Origin: AP-15 sp963785565
GTDB taxonomy: Bacteria > Pseudomonadota > Alphaproteobacteria > ATCC43930 > CGMCC-115725
Direction of reading: 5' to 3'
DNA: 64,000 nt
NCBI GenBank assembly: GCA_963785565.1
Contig: CAWAVV010000013.1
Location: 1-64,000, forward strand
Positions 1-9,016 of this stretch are shown here, one piece after another; position 1 is the stretch's first letter; each line of letters starts with the position of its first letter. A program made the position numbers and the translations under genes. Below the pieces are notes generated by a model. The model was not told where the DNA came from, ran no database searches, and saw nothing but the letters and a program-made list of their open reading frames with translations.

Positions 1-660
1 TGCGCCACCGCATCGGCGACCCGACGCAGCAGGCGGGCGAGCGTGGGGGCGACGCGGCGCTCTTCCGGCGAGAGGTATAGGTTGCGGGATGATAGCGCGA
101 GCCCATCCGGCTCTCGCCATGTCGCGACCCCCTCGATGCGCACCGGAATGTCGAGGTCGCGCGCCAGCCGGCGGATCACCATCAGCTGCTGGTAATCCTT
201 CTCGCCGAAATAGGCGGCATCGGGCAGCGACTGGAGGAGCAGCTTTGTCACTACCGTCGCCACCCCGTCGAAATGACCGGCGCGGTGCGCGCCGCACAGC
301 CCCTCGGTCAGCCCCGACACCTGGACGAGCGTGGCAAACCCCGGCGGATAGATTTCATCGGCGACGGGAACGAACGCCAGATCGACCTGCGCCGCGCGCA
401 GCATGTCGAGATCGGCCGCCTCGCGACGCGGGTAGGAACTGAGATCTTCGTTTGCGGCGAATTGCTTGGGGTTGACGAAGATCGTCGCAACGACGCGATC
501 GCATCCCTCCCGCGCCGCGCGGACCAGCGCCATGTGGCCCGCGTGCAACGCGCCCATGGTGGGCACCAGCCCAATCCGCTCGCCGGACTTTCGCCACCGG
601 GCGATGCAGCTCCGCAAATCGGCGATCGTACGTACAATTTCAAGCCGTCGATCAGCCACA
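1..660 (-). CDS. panC: Pantothenate synthetase PanC, C-terminus cut by window edge
   Basis: PanC joins pantoate and beta-alanine with ATP in cytosolic pantothenate (vitamin B5/CoA) synthesis. The first 220 codons are present. PTMGALHAGH (residues 33-42) holds the HIGH-type nucleotide-binding motif. NPKQF (63-67), HFDGVATVVTKL (about 129-140), GEKDYQQ (152-158) and LSSRN (189-193) are the usual PanC signatures. The family is about 280 residues, so roughly 60 C-terminal residues lie outside the window. The likely start is GTG at 660, just 3 bp after the permease stop, which suggests coupling to the transporter genes although the function is unrelated. Confidence 0.93.
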
Positions 661-663
661 GAC

Positions 664-1509
664 CTAGCCCTTGACCGACCCCGATGTTAGGCCGGCTACA
701 TAATGCTCGACGAAGAACGAATAGATTATCGCGACCGGGATCGAGCCCAATAGCGCCCCCGCCATCAGCTGGCCCCAATAAAATACATCGCCGCGAATGA
801 GCTCGGCGATAACCCCGACCGGCACGGTGCGCACCGAGGTCTCGGTCAGGAAGATCAGGGCATAGAGAAATTCGTTCTGCGACAAGGTGAAGGCGAAGAT
901 GCCGGCCGAGATGAAGCCTGGGATGCACAATGGCAGAAAGATCCGCCGCATCGTCTGCAGGCGGCTGGCGCCGTCGATGCGGGCCGCCTCTTCGAGGTCC
1001 TTGGGCACGGTCTTGAAGTAGCCGAGCAGCAGCCAGGCGCAGAACGGCACCAGCATCGTCGGGTAGGTCAGGATGACCGAAGTCAGCGTGTTGCCGAGAT
1101 GCAGCCGGTTGATGATGTCGGCGAGTGGGATGAACAGGAGCGGCTGCGGCACCAGATAGGTCGCCGCCACCGTCGTCGCGATCAGCCCGACCCCGGCGAA
1201 CCGCATCCGCGCCAGCGGATAGGCCAGCATGATCCCGAACACCAGCGAGATCGCGGTCGCCACCACCGCGACCACCATCGTGTTCCAAGTCCACAGAAGA
1301 AAATTCGTCTGGCTCAGCAGGTCGACATAGTGCTTGAGGGTCGGGTGGAACACGATCAGCGGCGTGATGTGCTTGTTGTACAGCTCCGAATTCGGCTTCA
1401 GCGACGTAATCACCATCCAGTAGAACGGCAGCAATGCCACCACCAGGAAGAACCCGACCGGCAGCCACACCCTGACCGCCCGCTCGATCCGCCCATAGCC
1501 GGTGACCAT
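664..1509 (-). CDS. CUT1-family sugar ABC transporter permease (MalG-like)
   Basis: Inner-membrane permease of a carbohydrate uptake transporter, 281 residues and about six membrane spans. The first span is near residues 15-35 (VWLPVGFFLVVALLPFYW). The cytoplasmic EAA loop that docks on the ATPase reads EAARIDGASRLQTMRRIFLP, and the tail is short, as in MalG/UgpE. The ATG at 1509 overlaps the upstream permease stop (TGATG), so the pair is translationally coupled. The substrate cannot be told from sequence. No ATPase gene lies in the window, so the transporter borrows one or it lies beyond panC. Confidence 0.9.
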   Translation of the reverse strand: MVTGYGRIERAVRVWLPVGFFLVVALLPFYWMVITSLKPNSELYNKHITPLIVFHPTLKHYVDLLSQTNFLLWTWNTMVVAVVATAISLVFGIMLAYPLARMRFAGVGLIATTVAATYLVPQPLLFIPLADIINRLHLGNTLTSVILTYPTMLVPFCAWLLLGYFKTVPKDLEEAARIDGASRLQTMRRIFLPLCIPGFISAGIFAFTLSQNEFLYALIFLTETSVRTVPVGVIAELIRGDVFYWGQLMAGALLGSIPVAIIYSFFVEHYVAGLTSGSVKG

Positions 1510-2441
1510 CACTTGCTCCGCATGTAGATGGTAAGCGCGACGATCAACAGCGCCAGCGCCGGCAGCATCGTCAGCGCGATCGAGGCGCCGAGCCCCAATT
1601 GCCCCGCGCCCATCGCCATGTCGAAGGCGTAGGTCGCGAACAAATTGGTCGCGTTCTGCGGCCCGCCATGCGTCAACACGTAGACCAGTTGAAAGTCGGC
1701 GAAGGTGAAGATCACCGAGAACAGGGTCACGATCAGGATGATCGGCTGCAACAACGGCAGGGTGACGTAGCGGAAGCGGTGCCAGCCGCCGGCACCGTCG
1801 ATGGTTGCTGCTTCATGCAGTTCGGGCGGCACGGTCTGCAACCCGGCCAGCAAGGTGATGCCATAGAAGGGCAGGCCGCGCCAAATGTTAATGAAGATGA
1901 TCGAGCCGAGCGCCAGGTTCGGGTTGCCGAGCCAGGACGGACCCTGACCGGGCCAGCCGAGCGAGACGAGGACCCGGTTGACGACGCTGAACGCCGGATC
2001 GAGCATCCACATCCAGGCGACGGTCGAGAGTACGGTCGGCACGATGAACGGCAGGAGCAGCAAGGCGCGCACCAGATTCTTCATGCGAAAGTTCTGGTTC
2101 ATCGCCAGGGCGAGGCACAGCCCAATGATGATCTTGAAGACCGTCGCGACGCCGGTATAGACGAAGGTATTGAAGCACACCCGCCAGAAGATCGGGTCGT
2201 GGAAATTGGTTACGAAATTCTGCAGCCCGACAAAATGGCCGGCGTGCGCGACCGGCCGGTCCTGGAGGCTCAGCAGGATGCCGTAGATGAACGGATAGCC
2301 GACAAAGGCGGCGAGAAACAGCAACGGGGCCGCCATCATGAGCCAGCCGAACACCCCCTCGCGGTCGAGCCAGCCGGCGAGGGTCAAGGGTCGCCGCGGC
2401 CGCCGGGCAACGACGAGCAGGGCGTCGGAGCGGATCGTCAT
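1509..2441 (-). CDS. CUT1-family sugar ABC transporter permease (MalF/UgpA-like)
   Basis: Partner permease, 310 residues, with about six transmembrane segments. The first (WLMMAAPLLFLAAFVGYPF) follows a basic N-terminus. The EAA motif reads EAATIDGAGGWHRFRYVTLP, followed by the final membrane segments. With the MalG-like protein it should form the heterodimeric channel that accepts sugar from the periplasmic binding protein encoded upstream. About 130 bp separate it from that gene, and I see nothing recognisable in that gap. Confidence 0.9.
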   Translation of the reverse strand: MTIRSDALLVVARRPRRPLTLAGWLDREGVFGWLMMAAPLLFLAAFVGYPFIYGILLSLQDRPVAHAGHFVGLQNFVTNFHDPIFWRVCFNTFVYTGVATVFKIIIGLCLALAMNQNFRMKNLVRALLLLPFIVPTVLSTVAWMWMLDPAFSVVNRVLVSLGWPGQGPSWLGNPNLALGSIIFINIWRGLPFYGITLLAGLQTVPPELHEAATIDGAGGWHRFRYVTLPLLQPIILIVTLFSVIFTFADFQLVYVLTHGGPQNATNLFATYAFDMAMGAGQLGLGASIALTMLPALALLIVALTIYMRSK

Positions 2442-2574
2442 CGTCAGCGCACCATCCCGAACGAACTCCTTGTCGCCCTTACCCCAGCGGTAGCCGCTGC
2501 ACGGTCACGCGGCGGCACGTGCAAGACTCGTGCCCGCCAGCGCCCGGATGACGATGTCCACCGACGTCGCGCGG

Positions 2575-3858
2575 CTACGCCAGTTTGTAGATCTCCTTGA
2601 GCTGGGCCTCGGCGTTCTTGATGACATCCTTGGTTGAACCGCCGGAGCAGGCCTTGGCGAACATGTCGACGACGACGTATTTGGCGACGCTCTCGGCCAG
2701 CCGTCGGTCCGGCGGCGCCGGCCAGCCGAACAGGTGGCTGCTGGCGAGCGCGTCGCGATAAGGGAGGTTGCGCGGCTCGACGTCCCACATCGGCGCGTTG
2801 TCATAGCCGTGCAGTAACGGCTGATAATAGCTGACTGCCGAGGCGTACCACGCCCCTAATTGCTTTGGCGCCGACAGCCAGCGCAGAAAATCGTGCGCCT
2901 CCGGCTTCATCGGCGAGAAATTGAAGATCGAGTGGCTGACCGCGCCCAGCAAGTGGAATCGGCCCTTGGGTCCGGCCGGGTTCAACGATTGTTGGGTGAC
3001 TTTGCCGATGTCGGGGAAATCGCGATTGGCAACGAACAGAATGCTCTCGGCATTGTTGGTGCAGGAAATCTGCTCGGCCATCCAGGCCTTGTTGTTGCTG
3101 ACGTCGACCCAGCCGAGAACGTCCTCGAACATCGTGTCCTTGAAGAATTTCCGCGCGAAATCGACCGCACGGGCGGTCTCGTCGGAATCGATCGTCACCG
3201 TCTTGCCGTCTTCGGACACCTCGTGGCCGCCATAGGACCACAGCAGCGGATAGAGCCAGCCGTGGTTGTCGCCGAAACCGTGGCCCAATTCAAATCCGAA
3301 TGGATGCCCGTTCTTTTTCAGCTTTACGCCGACTTCGTAGAGTTCGTCCCAGGTGCCGGGGAATTCCTTGACCCCGACCTCGGCAAACCAGTCGCTGCGC
3401 CAGTTCATCAGCTGGCCGATCGAGCAGAACGGGATCGCCTTCCATTTGCCGTCGACGACGGCCATTTCCTTGCCGGCGGGATACCAGCCGCCCTGCTGTT
3501 TGCCCATCTCATCGGCGATGTCGCTGACGTCAGCGTATTTCTCGCTGAACAGGAACGGCATCAGCGAGATGTTCATCGTGATGTCGGCGCCCGATCCAGT
3601 CTCGGCAATCGCGCTGACCCGCGTCGGGATGCTGCCGACGCTGATTAGCTGATAGTCAATCTTGATGCCGGTTTCCTTTTCATAGGCGGGAGCCAACGTC
3701 TTCTGCATGTACTCGTCGAACGGCTTGATGAACGAGCTCTCGTGCAGCAGCGTGATCGATTTCTGCTGAGCTGCGGCGGACCGCGCCCCGATCGCCGCAC
3801 CCATGGTGCCAAGCCCTGCAATCTTCAGAAATTTACGGCGCGACGTGCCGTTCATCAT
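2575..3858 (-). CDS. Extracellular sugar-binding protein of ABC transporter, Tat-exported
   Basis: Family 1 extracellular solute-binding protein, 427 residues. The N-terminus carries a twin-arginine signal (TSRRKFLKIAGLG followed by an alanine-rich stretch ending near SAAAQQ), so it is probably exported folded through Tat. The mature part has the typical layout, for example WRSDWFAEVG and PGTWDELYEVG. I start at ATG 3858 (MMNGTSRRK) because an AGGGAG ribosome site sits four bases upstream; an upstream in-frame start at 3930 would bury the signal. First gene of the transporter operon, divergent from the dehydrogenase at 4101. Confidence 0.9.
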   Translation of the reverse strand: MMNGTSRRKFLKIAGLGTMGAAIGARSAAAQQKSITLLHESSFIKPFDEYMQKTLAPAYEKETGIKIDYQLISVGSIPTRVSAIAETGSGADITMNISLMPFLFSEKYADVSDIADEMGKQQGGWYPAGKEMAVVDGKWKAIPFCSIGQLMNWRSDWFAEVGVKEFPGTWDELYEVGVKLKKNGHPFGFELGHGFGDNHGWLYPLLWSYGGHEVSEDGKTVTIDSDETARAVDFARKFFKDTMFEDVLGWVDVSNNKAWMAEQISCTNNAESILFVANRDFPDIGKVTQQSLNPAGPKGRFHLLGAVSHSIFNFSPMKPEAHDFLRWLSAPKQLGAWYASAVSYYQPLLHGYDNAPMWDVEPRNLPYRDALASSHLFGWPAPPDRRLAESVAKYVVVDMFAKACSGGSTKDVIKNAEAQLKEIYKLA

Positions 3859-4100
3859 GTCACTCCCTCTTCGACGGATGAGCTGGGCTATCTGAACCGG
3901 GACTGAATTCTGGCTTTGTATAGGCGGCATTCCCGCGCTGCAACAGCCGCATGGGGCAAATCAGAAAATCCGCCAAGCCACCGCGGAATTGCTGCGGCTG
4001 TCGCCCATTCCCTCTATCGTTTGCCGGGCTGTGGATAGCAAACTAGGCGGCAAGGCACTATGGTTTGCCCTTCTTCCGCGGATGGTTCGGGAAAGCGTTA

Positions 4101-5159
4101 ATGCAAAGGATCGCCGTTTTGAATATTCAGCCCGTCGGCGCCGCTGACCGGGGGAAGATCGAGGCGGTCGATTCCGCGATCCAATTGATCGACGCCGGCG
4201 GATGGTTCGACGGCGAAATTCGCCAGACCTGGCCGGCCTACACCTCGGCGCGTTACCTGCCGCCGGGTTCGAAAGGTTCCGGAACCCGGGAGGAGCGAGA
4301 CCGCCTCCTCGCCGAAGCGGAAATAATCCTTGGCGGCTTTCCTTTTCCCCTCGATCTGCGCGCCCGGGCGCCGCGGTTGAAGTGGTTTCATCAGCGGCCC
4401 GCCGGCGCCAGCAATTTGCTTAGAGGCGATCTGTGGGGCAGCGACGTGGTCGCGACGACCTCGCGCGGCGTCGGCAGCACCTTGGCGATGGCGGAATACG
4501 CGGTGGCCACTATTCTGTACTTCGCCAAGGGCCTGCACCGTGTCGCCATCGATCGTGAGGCGGGCGCGTTCACCCCTCGCGCCTATCGGCCGCTGCTGTT
4601 GGACGGCAAGACGGCATGCGTCGTCGGCGCCGGCGGCATCGGGCGCGATGTCGGGAGGCTCTGCGCCGCGCTGGGCCTGCGGGTCGTCGGCACCCGCCGC
4701 CAGCCGCAGCCGGGCGAGGCCCTGCCAGCGGGGTTCAGCGAGCTCGGCGGTCCCGAGGACCTCGACCGGTTCCTGCCGGACAGCGATTTCGTCGTGATCT
4801 GCTGCCAATGGACGCCGGAAACGACCCGGCTCTTCGACAACGACCGCTTCGCCGCGATGAAAGCGGGCAGCGTGCTCGTCAACCTCGCCCGCGGCGAGAT
4901 CGTCGACGAAGACGCTCTCGCCGACGCGTTGCGGCGCGATCACTTGCGCGGCGCGGCAATGGATGTCTATGTCGGAGAGTTCGAGCACCCGCCGCCGGCC
5001 CGGCTGTGGTCCGACCCCAGGGTGCTGATCACGCCGCATGTCTCCGGCGCCAGTGACGATAACCGGCATGGGGCCATCGATCTCTTCTGTGACAATCTGC
5101 GCGCGTATATCGACGGCCGGCCGCTGCGCAATGTGATCGATTGGGAACGGGGCTATTAG
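4101..5159 (+). CDS. D-isomer-specific 2-hydroxyacid dehydrogenase, NAD-binding
   Basis: Cytosolic oxidoreductase of the SerA/GyaR family, about 352 residues, interconverting a 2-keto acid and a D-2-hydroxy acid with NAD(P)H. The Rossmann motif VVGAGGIGRDVGRL lies near residue 175. The catalytic Arg is in NLARGEIVDEDAL, an acidic residue follows in the MDVYVGEFEHPPP stretch, and the catalytic His is in TPHVSG. The ATG at 4101 gives a start that aligns with the family; an in-frame ATG at 4065 adds 12 unconvincing residues. It sits 30 bp before a molybdopterin oxidoreductase on the same strand. Substrate unknown. Confidence 0.85.
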   Translation: MQRIAVLNIQPVGAADRGKIEAVDSAIQLIDAGGWFDGEIRQTWPAYTSARYLPPGSKGSGTREERDRLLAEAEIILGGFPFPLDLRARAPRLKWFHQRPAGASNLLRGDLWGSDVVATTSRGVGSTLAMAEYAVATILYFAKGLHRVAIDREAGAFTPRAYRPLLLDGKTACVVGAGGIGRDVGRLCAALGLRVVGTRRQPQPGEALPAGFSELGGPEDLDRFLPDSDFVVICCQWTPETTRLFDNDRFAAMKAGSVLVNLARGEIVDEDALADALRRDHLRGAAMDVYVGEFEHPPPARLWSDPRVLITPHVSGASDDNRHGAIDLFCDNLRAYIDGRPLRNVIDWERGY

Positions 5160-5189
5160 ACGCCAGCCGGACCTTGGAAGGAAATCCCC

Positions 5190-7245
5190 ATGGCCATTGC
5201 GGAATTTGACAGCGTCTGCACCTTCGATTGTCCCGACGCCTGCAGTTTGAGCGTCCAGGTCGATGACGGCCGGATCGTCGCGGTGCGCGGCTCGGATGCG
5301 GTGCCCTATACGGCCGGGGTCATCTGCAACAAGGTCGCCCGCGACATGGGTGACTTCGTCCACGGAGCGCAGCGTCTGCTCTATCCGCTGCGCCGCATCG
5401 GGCCGAAGGGTTCGAGCCAATTCGCGCGCATCTCATGGGACGCGGCCCTAGACGAGATCCATCAGCGGGTCAGCGACGTCATCGGCCGATGGGGAGTGCA
5501 AGCAGTGATGCCGCTGAACTATGCCGGCCCGCACGGCTTGCTCGCCGGCGACAGCATGTCTCTGCGTTTCTTCAATCGGCTGGGCGCGACCCAGCTCTAT
5601 CGGCGGGCCCTGTGCGGCGGCGTGCGCAGCGAGGCGTGGGCCGGGACTTACGGCGCGGTGCCCGGATGCCCGCCGGAATTTGCCGAAGACGCCAAGCTCA
5701 ACGTCGTCTGGGGCAACAACGCAACGGTCGCCAATCTGCACCTCGTCCGCAGCATCAGTCACGCGAGGCGCAAGGGCGGCAGGCTGGTGGCCGTCGACCC
5801 GCTGCGCACCAAGATTGCCGAGCAGGCCGATCTGCACCTGCAATTGCTGCCGGGCACCGACATATTGCTCGCCTGGTCGGTCGCCGCCGAGCTCGAACGG
5901 CTCGGCGCGTTGGACAAAGGCTTCATTGGCGCGAACGTGCTCGGCTTCGAGGAGTTTATGACCTTGGCGCGGGCCTGGCCGGCGGCTCGGGCGGCGACGG
6001 CGTGCGGGCTGCCGGAAAGTCAGATCCTGACCTTCGCGCAGTGGCTGGCCGAGGCCGAACCGCTGGTCCTGACGCCCGGCAATGGGCTCGAACGCGGGCG
6101 CAACGGTGGCAGCGGAATCAGGGCCGCGATCGCTTTGCCGGCATTACTCGGCAAGCTCGGCAAAGGCAGCGGGATCGTTCTCGGCGCAAGCAATGCCTTC
6201 CCCAAGACGCCGGCGAAATTGCAGCGGCCGGATCTCGCGCCCGCAGGCACCCGCACGCTCAACATCAACGATGTCGGCCGGCATCTGGTCGAGGACGACA
6301 TCGCCCCGCCATTGCGCGCGCTGTTCATCTACAACCACAATCCGATCGTCGTGCATCCCGACCAGAACCGGATGCGCCGCGGCCTCGCCCGCGAGGATTT
6401 GTTCGCGGTCGGCATCGATTTGACGATGACCGAAAGCCTGGCCCATTGTGACGTGGTGCTCCCGGCCGCGACCCATTTCGAATGCGCCGACCTGTATCCG
6501 TCTTATGGGCATCATTGGCTGCAGCGCGCCGAGCCGGTAATCCCGCCGCTGGGAGAATCCCTGCCGAACACCGAGATCTTCCGCCGCCTTGCCGCGCGCT
6601 TTGGCTTTGCCGAGCCGTGCTTTACGTCGACCGATGCCGAGCTGATGGACGATGCGGTCGATATGGCCGATCCTCGGCTGGCCGGCATCCGACCGAGCCG
6701 GATCTCGACCAAGCAAGCGCTGCAGATGACCGGCCCCGACGGTAAACCGCTGGTCCTCTACGAGAATGTCTTTCCGGCGACGCCCTCCGGCAAGATCGAG
6801 CTCAAATCCGAGACTTTGGCCGGGCGCTGGGGCGCTGCGGCCCTGCTGCCGGGCTGGCGCCCCTCCGACCCGCGGGGAGGGCAAGGCTGCGCATCCACTG
6901 ATGCTGATTTCGCCGGCTTCCGACAAGCGCATCTCCTCGACCCTCGGCGGCCTTGCCGGCTCGCGCCGCGCGCCGCCGCTGATGATGAACCCCGAGGACG
7001 CTGTGCAGCGCAGCCTCGTGCACGGTATTGAGGTGCGGGTGTGGAACGAGCGCGGTGAGGTCATCCTGCCGCTCGCAGTGACCGACAAGGTGCCGCCGGG
7101 GGTGGTGGCCAGCGAGAAGGGCGCGTGGCTCGAGACGAGCCGCACCGGGCAAACCATCTCGGCCCTGGTCTCCGCCGACCTTCGCGCCGATCTCGCCGAA
7201 GGCGCCTGCTTCAACGACACCCCGGTCGAGGTGAGCCGCGCTTGA
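5190..7245 (+). CDS. Molybdopterin oxidoreductase (DMSO reductase/formate dehydrogenase family), one frameshift
   Basis: Large subunit of a molybdenum bis-MGD enzyme. The N-terminal 4Fe-4S motif is C10-x3-C14-x3-C18-x27-C46. The Mo-binding core carries RRALCGGVRSEAWAG, whose Cys is a candidate Mo ligand. The C-terminal MGD-binding domain begins near HPLMLISPASDKR and contains LMMNPEDA and VTDKVPPGVV. The two parts lie in different frames: one surplus base in the G-rich run at about 6865-6885 fuses them into 684 residues. Conserved residues continue immediately in the new frame. No Tat signal is visible, so it is probably cytoplasmic. Acceptor subunit and substrate are not evident. Confidence 0.8.
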
Positions 7246-7322
7246 CGAGGGCGCGGAACACACCGTCCCACGGCGGCGCAGTTCGCCCGGGCGTGGCGAC
7301 CGCAACGGCGCAAGAGGAGCTG

Positions 7323-8543
7323 ATGGACACGATGGCCGAAGAAACGCGCTTGCCGGCAGATATCGACGCGCAACCCCTGGTGCAGGCGGCGGCCGCGCTG
7401 CGGCCGGCGCTCCGCGACTACCACGACGAGATCGAGCGCGAGCAGCGCCTGCCGCAAGCCTTGGTCGAGCAACTCCGCGAAGCCGGGTTCTACAAGATGG
7501 TGATCCCGGGCGTGCTGGGCGGCCTCCAGGTCGACCCGCTGACCTACCTGCGCGTCGTCGAGCTTTTGGCCGAGGGCGCCGGCTCGGTCGGCTGGAACCT
7601 CGCCAACAACAGCATCGGTCAACTCGTGACGCTCGGGCTGCCGGACGAGGGTGTGCGCGAGATTTATTCGCGCGGCGCCGACACGATCATCGCCGGCACC
7701 GCGGTGCCGGGGGGCGGTCAGGCGGCGCCGGTCGCGGGCGGCTACCGGGTCAGCGGGCGCTGGCAATTCGGCAGCGGCTGCCAGGAGAGCGCCTGGATGC
7801 TGGGCAGCTTTCAAATTCTTGACGACGGCCAGCCGCGCCGCCGCCCGGATGGCGGCTCGCTCTATTGGCGCGGGGTGTTTCCCCGAACGGAAGCGGAGAT
7901 CGTGCCGGGGAGCTGGGACGTCGCCGGACTGCGCGGCACCGGCAGTTTCGACTGGACGGTCGAGGATGTCTTCCTGCCCGAGCGGCGGACAATGCCGCAA
8001 GTCGGCATCCCGCTCGACAATCAGTGGGAGCGTTGGCCAGGGGTGACCTACGCCTTGCCGGTCCAGTGCTGGGTCGGGCCCCACCACAGCGCGGTGATCA
8101 CCGGCATCGCGCGGGCCGGGATCGACGCGCTGATCGAGCTGGCAGTCGAGAAGACGCCGCGCGGCCGGACCGGCATGCTGTGCGAAAACCCCCAGGTCCA
8201 GGACGCCGTCGGACGGGCCGACGCGATCCTGAACGCCGGGCGCGCCTACCGCAGCGCGCAGATCGCCGAGCTGTGGGCGACCGTCGCCGCCGGCAAGGAC
8301 ACCACCCTCGAGCAGCGGGCGCGCTGCCGGCTCGCGTCGATCTACGCCGGCGACAGCGCGCGCGAGGCGATGGATTTGGTATACCGGCACGGCGGCAGCA
8401 CCTCGTTCAAGCGCGCGAGCCGCCTCGCCGAATGCTGGCGCGACCTGCACGTCGTCGGCCAGACGGTCACGATCGCGCCCGAGTGGTACCCGATCGGCGG
8501 CCGGGTGTATCTGGGGATGGACCCGGGCTCCCGTTTGCGCTAG
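7323..8543 (+). CDS. Acyl-CoA dehydrogenase-fold flavoprotein (probable flavin monooxygenase/hydroxylase type)
   Basis: 406-residue protein with acyl-CoA dehydrogenase architecture: helical N-terminal domain (REAGFYKMVIPGVLGG), beta middle domain (AGGYRVSGRWQFGSGCQ and DVAGLRGTGSFDW) and C-terminal helices. These motifs resemble the group-D oxygenase branch (HpaH/DszC-like), which uses reduced flavin from a separate reductase to hydroxylate small organic compounds, more than true fatty acyl-CoA dehydrogenases. The start is ATG 7323 behind AGAGGAG. It is 77 bp downstream of the molybdopterin enzyme and may be co-transcribed. The substrate is unknown; ordinary acyl-CoA dehydrogenase activity cannot be excluded. 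Confidence 0.72.
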   Translation: MDTMAEETRLPADIDAQPLVQAAAALRPALRDYHDEIEREQRLPQALVEQLREAGFYKMVIPGVLGGLQVDPLTYLRVVELLAEGAGSVGWNLANNSIGQLVTLGLPDEGVREIYSRGADTIIAGTAVPGGGQAAPVAGGYRVSGRWQFGSGCQESAWMLGSFQILDDGQPRRRPDGGSLYWRGVFPRTEAEIVPGSWDVAGLRGTGSFDWTVEDVFLPERRTMPQVGIPLDNQWERWPGVTYALPVQCWVGPHHSAVITGIARAGIDALIELAVEKTPRGRTGMLCENPQVQDAVGRADAILNAGRAYRSAQIAELWATVAAGKDTTLEQRARCRLASIYAGDSAREAMDLVYRHGGSTSFKRASRLAECWRDLHVVGQTVTIAPEWYPIGGRVYLGMDPGSRLR

Positions 8544-9016
8544 CTGACCGGCACGGCGGCCGCCTGACCCGAGGCCGCTCGCCGACGGTAAGGCGGGCGA
8601 GCCCGGCCTCGGCCGAGCGAAATACCCGTAGACCCGGAACAATCGGGAATTTAACCGGGAATTTCTTGGATTCGGCCTCGAAGGCGTCGATTTTCGCAAA
8701 AATACATGCGCTGAATCAATCGGTTGCAAAGAAATTCCTGTAGGCGACGAACCGGGAATTTTTTCGGCCGAACCGGGAATTAATTCCGCGGAACCGGGAA
8801 TTACGGGAACCAACGGGAATCGCCTGTGGCGACGCCCGATTCCCCGCAGCCAGCCGAGCAAGAGCCGTCCGATACAGAACTCGATCATTGGCCCTGAGCA
8901 TGCTGAAAGCAGCACCTGGTTGGATGATGCAACCATTTTTTGGCATGAGCATGGCGATGCCACCGGGCGCATCGGCGGCGACGCTCCAAGGGTACTCTTT
9001 ACCCCCGTTGCATCGG
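8544..9016. repeat. Gene-free stretch with about six degenerate GAACCGGGAATT repeats (8634-8820)
   Basis: About 470 bp without a credible gene. Between 8634 and 8820 the motif (GAA)CCGGGAATT recurs at roughly 8641, 8653, 8749, 8770, 8791 and 8813, partly as inverted half-sites (AATTAATTCC). Spacing is irregular, and read on the minus strand it gives a periodic NSRF peptide. It separates the flavoprotein gene from the convergent GH54-like gene. Bases 8830-9016 show nothing else. Confidence 0.6.

Noticed and set aside
7246..7322. An N-terminal extension of the acyl-CoA-dehydrogenase-like protein back to 7125
   Set aside because: It overlaps the conserved end of the molybdopterin oxidoreductase and lacks a ribosome site; ATG 7323 has one.
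8634..8820. Possible CRISPR array
   Set aside because: Repeats are about 12 bp, degenerate and irregularly spaced; no unique spacers of equal length and no cas genes.
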